From: Acidobacteriaceae bacterium
Lineage (GTDB): Bacteria > Acidobacteriota > Terriglobia > Terriglobales > Acidobacteriaceae
Direction of reading: 5' to 3'
Assembly (NCBI GenBank): GCA_028283625.1
Contig: JAPWKG010000013.1
Location: 1 to 64,000, forward strand
Length of the DNA: 64,000 nucleotides
Both the position numbers and the translations under genes were made by a program. This document shows positions 61,716 to 64,000 of this stretch, one piece after another. The first letter of the stretch is position 1; each line of letters starts with the position of its first letter. The notes beneath the pieces were generated by a model. It saw only the letters and a program-made list of their open reading frames with translations. It did no database searches and had not been told where the DNA came from.

Positions 61716-63533
61716 TTAGTGATTGCCAAGCACGATCTCAAGGCCGCCGGCGAAGGCACGGCCCGGCATCTGCACGCCGATGACCTCCTGATAGGACGCG
61801 TCGTTGAGATTGGTCATCTGCAGGTAGGGGTGCACGCGCCAGCGCTGGTAAGCGAGAGAAGAGTCAATGACCGGGTAGAGGGTTCCCTCGTAGCGGTTGA
61901 CGACGCGGATACGCTCTCGCAGAGTGAGGCCGCAGTGAAGCTGCGCGTCATAGGTAACGGAGGCGTTCTGGCTGGGGAAGTTGAAGGCGTACTTGGACTG
62001 AAAGCCGTTATAGGAGTCGCGCGAGCCGTTGACCGTTGTCAGCGAGATCAACAGGCGCTGGCCGTTGCGTGGACGCCACTCCGCGGAAAGCTCAGCTCCG
62101 GAGAGCTGAACGTGCGTGAGGTTCTCGGCCTTCCAGATCGACTGCGAAGAAGAGCGAACGTAGTCGATCACGTTGGACTGCTGCGAGGTGTAACCCGTGG
62201 CCGAGATGCGCCACTGCGCCGTGGGGTACCAGTCGAAGCCGCCTTCGTAACTCCAGGCGCTTTCCGGCTTCAGATTGGGATTGCCCTGGTTCGCCGGATC
62301 GTTGTAGTAGAGGTCGGTGTAGGTAGCGATCCGGAAGCCGCGCGAGATGGCAGCACGCAGCTTGAAGGATTCGCCAAGATACTGGTCCGCAGTGAACGAA
62401 GGGACAAAAACCTGCTGGCCCCCGGAGAAGATTTCTTCACGCAGGCCAAGGGTGACCGCTCCGCGGCGATCGGTATCCAGGTGCAGGTTCAGGTAGCCGG
62501 CACCGCGGTTGCGGCCGTGCCTGCCGAGTGAGCTGGAGTCAATCTGGTCCGCGTTGATGTCGAGGCCGCTGTCGAGGCTGGCGTTCTGCCAGGAGAAGTT
62601 ATCGCGACGACGCAGCACGCCCTGCCAACTGGTATCGATGTGGTTGTTTTCGTAAGCGGCGGGGTCGGTGCGGTAGAGCACAAACTGGTCGGTGTGGCGG
62701 CGGTAGCTGAGGGCGGCCTGCATCTTCTGGCCGAGAGGCTGCTGGATGGCGGAGAACCAGCCCTTGGTGCGCTCCCAGCTGGGGTAGTCGCCGTAGTAAC
62801 CGGCTGCGCCGTAGGCACGGTCGCTCATGCCGAGCAGGAGATCGGTTTCACCCAGGCGAGAGTCGTACCGGGTTTCGCTGGAGGTTTCTTCGGAACGATA
62901 GTCGCGGTCGGCCATAAAGCCATCAGAGAAGTCCCGGCCACCGGCGAGCTGCTCACTCCAGCGGCGGTTGGCAAAGCTGGCGACGGCGGACTGGGTGTTA
63001 CCGCCAAAGCTGCCGCCACCGGCGCGGAGGCGAAGCTGCCAACCCTGCTGCGGGCGCGCGGTGGTGAGGTTGACAACACCGCTGACGGCGTCCGACCCGT
63101 AGAGCGTGGAGCCAGCGCCGTGGAGCACCGAGGCGCCGGAGAGAGCCTCAAACGGGATAGGGATGTCGAGGTTGAAGTGCGAGGTCTGGCTGTCATTGAT
63201 CCGGAGGCCGTTGACCAGGATGAGGGTCTGCTCGTAGGAAGAGCCTCGGATGGAGACGTCGTTCTGGACGCCGCCACCGCCGCGCTGCTCGATGTCGACG
63301 GAGGCATCGTCGCGCAGCAGCGAGGGAATGCCGTCGGCGGTGAGCCGGACGGGCTGGACGTCCAGCGTGGTGGTAGAGCGCTGGGACTGGCTTTCGGTGA
63401 CGGGATCGAGGGTGCCGATGACAACAACGCTCTCCTGAACCGAGGGAGAGGCGGATTGCGGTACGCTTTGCTGAGCAGGAGCCTGGGCGCCGGCAAAGGC
63501 GGTAAACATGGCTGCCGCGAAGAGTTTCTTCAA
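61716..63533 (-). CDS. TonB-dependent outer-membrane receptor
   Basis: About 605 residues from TTG 63533, which gives MKKLFAAAMFTAFAGAQAPA as a clean signal peptide; AGGAAAG lies just upstream. The GTG at 63575 would add a non-signal leader. The plug domain (about 45-155) has QRGGGGVQNDVSIRGSSYEQ, LILVNGLRIND and GSDAVSGVVNL. A 22-strand barrel follows and ends with an aromatic-poor LEIVLGNH. It resembles BtuB-type receptors, which take up cobalamin or similar compounds. No cobalamin riboswitch precedes it, so the ligand is unknown. Confidence 0.9.
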   Translation of the reverse strand: MKKLFAAAMFTAFAGAQAPAQQSVPQSASPSVQESVVVIGTLDPVTESQSQRSTTTLDVQPVRLTADGIPSLLRDDASVDIEQRGGGGVQNDVSIRGSSYEQTLILVNGLRINDSQTSHFNLDIPIPFEALSGASVLHGAGSTLYGSDAVSGVVNLTTARPQQGWQLRLRAGGGSFGGNTQSAVASFANRRWSEQLAGGRDFSDGFMADRDYRSEETSSETRYDSRLGETDLLLGMSDRAYGAAGYYGDYPSWERTKGWFSAIQQPLGQKMQAALSYRRHTDQFVLYRTDPAAYENNHIDTSWQGVLRRRDNFSWQNASLDSGLDINADQIDSSSLGRHGRNRGAGYLNLHLDTDRRGAVTLGLREEIFSGGQQVFVPSFTADQYLGESFKLRAAISRGFRIATYTDLYYNDPANQGNPNLKPESAWSYEGGFDWYPTAQWRISATGYTSQQSNVIDYVRSSSQSIWKAENLTHVQLSGAELSAEWRPRNGQRLLISLTTVNGSRDSYNGFQSKYAFNFPSQNASVTYDAQLHCGLTLRERIRVVNRYEGTLYPVIDSSLAYQRWRVHPYLQMTNLNDASYQEVIGVQMPGRAFAGGLEIVLGNH

Positions 63534-63619
63534 GGTCTTTCCTACGGAGGGCAGAGGCCCCTCCCATCCTCTCACTCCAAAGCGTGACTTTGGGCGGTTG
63601 AGGTGAGTACCCTAGAGGA

Positions 63620-64000
63620 ATGTCGAACGCTTCCTCCTCGTTTTCCGCGCTTTCGTTTGAAGAGAAACTGGACCGGCTGGCCGAAGTGGCCATTCACGTT
63701 GGCCTGGGGCTGAAGGCCGGGCAAGAGCTGGTCTTGACCGCACCGATCGATGCGCTGCCGCTGGTGCGCCGCATTACCGAACATGCGTACAGGGCCGGGG
63801 CCAAGCTGGTAACAACCTTCTTCTCCGACGATGCAAACTCGGTGGCACGCTACCAGCACGCCCCTGAAGACAGCTTTGACTATGCGCCGACGTGGTACTA
63901 CGACGCGATTGCCGCCGCGTTCAAATCCGGTGCAGCGCGTATGGCCATCACCGGAGCCAATCCAGCGCTGCTGAAGGGCCAGGACCCGAACCGGGTTTCG
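63620..64000 (+). CDS. M29-family aminopeptidase (N-terminal part, runs off window)
   Basis: 127 codons are visible from ATG 63620. The start EEKLDRLAEVAIHVGLGLKA, then GQELVLTAPIDALPLVRRIT and EHAYRAGAKLVTTFFSD, match the N-terminal region of thermophilic-type (M29) metallo-aminopeptidases. The metal-binding residues lie later and are outside the window. GAGGTGAG lies about 12 bases upstream and AGAGGA directly before the ATG. It is divergent from the TonB receptor. Confidence 0.88.
   Translation, partial: MSNASSSFSALSFEEKLDRLAEVAIHVGLGLKAGQELVLTAPIDALPLVRRITEHAYRAGAKLVTTFFSDDANSVARYQHAPEDSFDYAPTWYYDAIAAAFKSGAARMAITGANPALLKGQDPNRVS

Noticed and set aside
63534-63575. GTG start adding 14 residues before the TonB receptor signal peptide
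   Set aside because: The extra residues (GWEGPLPSVGK) destroy the signal-peptide pattern; TTG 63533 has AGGAAAG upstream.
61629-63619. Cobalamin riboswitch for the BtuB-like receptor
   Set aside because: The space upstream of the receptor is under 90 bases and contains no B12-box-like sequence.

Overview
The window is a moderately GC-rich, densely packed chromosomal segment from a free-living, motile, aerobic, Gram-negative-type bacterium. The gene set points to an Acidobacteriota member of the Acidobacteriaceae type (Terriglobus/Granulicella-like): LPS-export permease, TonB receptor, pyruvoyl arginine decarboxylase with AguA/AguB, many secreted small-domain proteins, and frequent GTG/TTG starts. 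The taxonomic call is an inference from gene content, not a marker-gene result. No rRNA, tRNA, CRISPR array, transposase, integrase or phage gene was recognised, so this looks like core chromosome rather than an accessory island.

Layout. 1-3.1 kb: end of an acyl-carrier-like protein, a Tat-exported oxyanion-binding protein, a small membrane protein and a membrane diguanylate cyclase. 3.3-6.7 kb: peroxiredoxin-like protein, pgi, an IclR regulator. 6.9-10.8 kb: an SGNH/MBOAT O-acylation pair and an acyl desaturase. 10.85-18.2 kb: a probable operon of histidine kinase (frameshifted in this sequence), response regulator, copper chaperone, CopA, a fused LptF-LptG permease and a secreted FKBP. 18.3-20 kb: an ABC exporter. 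20-25 kb: motility genes fliS, fliD and fliC on the minus strand and flbD, motA and motB on the plus strand, with a textbook sigma-28 promoter before fliD.

25-33.3 kb: YjbQ, a YCF48-like protein, rdgB, a B-type succinate dehydrogenase operon (sdhA frameshifted, plus a small membrane ORF between sdhA and sdhB), a small hydrophilic protein and two cyclophilins. 33.4-38.6 kb (minus): purB, mdh and two tandem paralogous polytopic membrane proteins. An intrinsic terminator lies inside the first codons of the membrane gene next to mdh. 38.8-41.1 kb: MarR regulator coupled to a ClC channel.

41.2-47.9 kb (minus): glutaredoxin, tadA, an amidohydrolase, an HD protein, and a complete arginine-to-putrescine route (pyruvoyl arginine decarboxylase, AguB, AguA) with a DUF3455 gene inserted. 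48.2-55.3 kb: glnA, an EamA transporter, thrC, a HAD phosphatase, a lytic transglycosylase and a flippase-like protein. 55.4-61.6 kb: nrdR, isocitrate dehydrogenase, a cupredoxin-like lipoprotein, and the aspartate-family genes asd, lysC and dapB. 61.7-64 kb: a TonB-dependent receptor and the start of an M29 aminopeptidase.

Two otherwise intact conserved genes (histidine kinase and sdhA) carry single small indels. Because sdhA is part of the respiratory chain, sequencing or assembly error must be excluded before either is called a pseudogene. The most unusual sequence-level signals are the terminator embedded in a coding start at 36.05-36.09 kb, the small ORF overlapping sdhB, and several strong unexplained inverted repeats.
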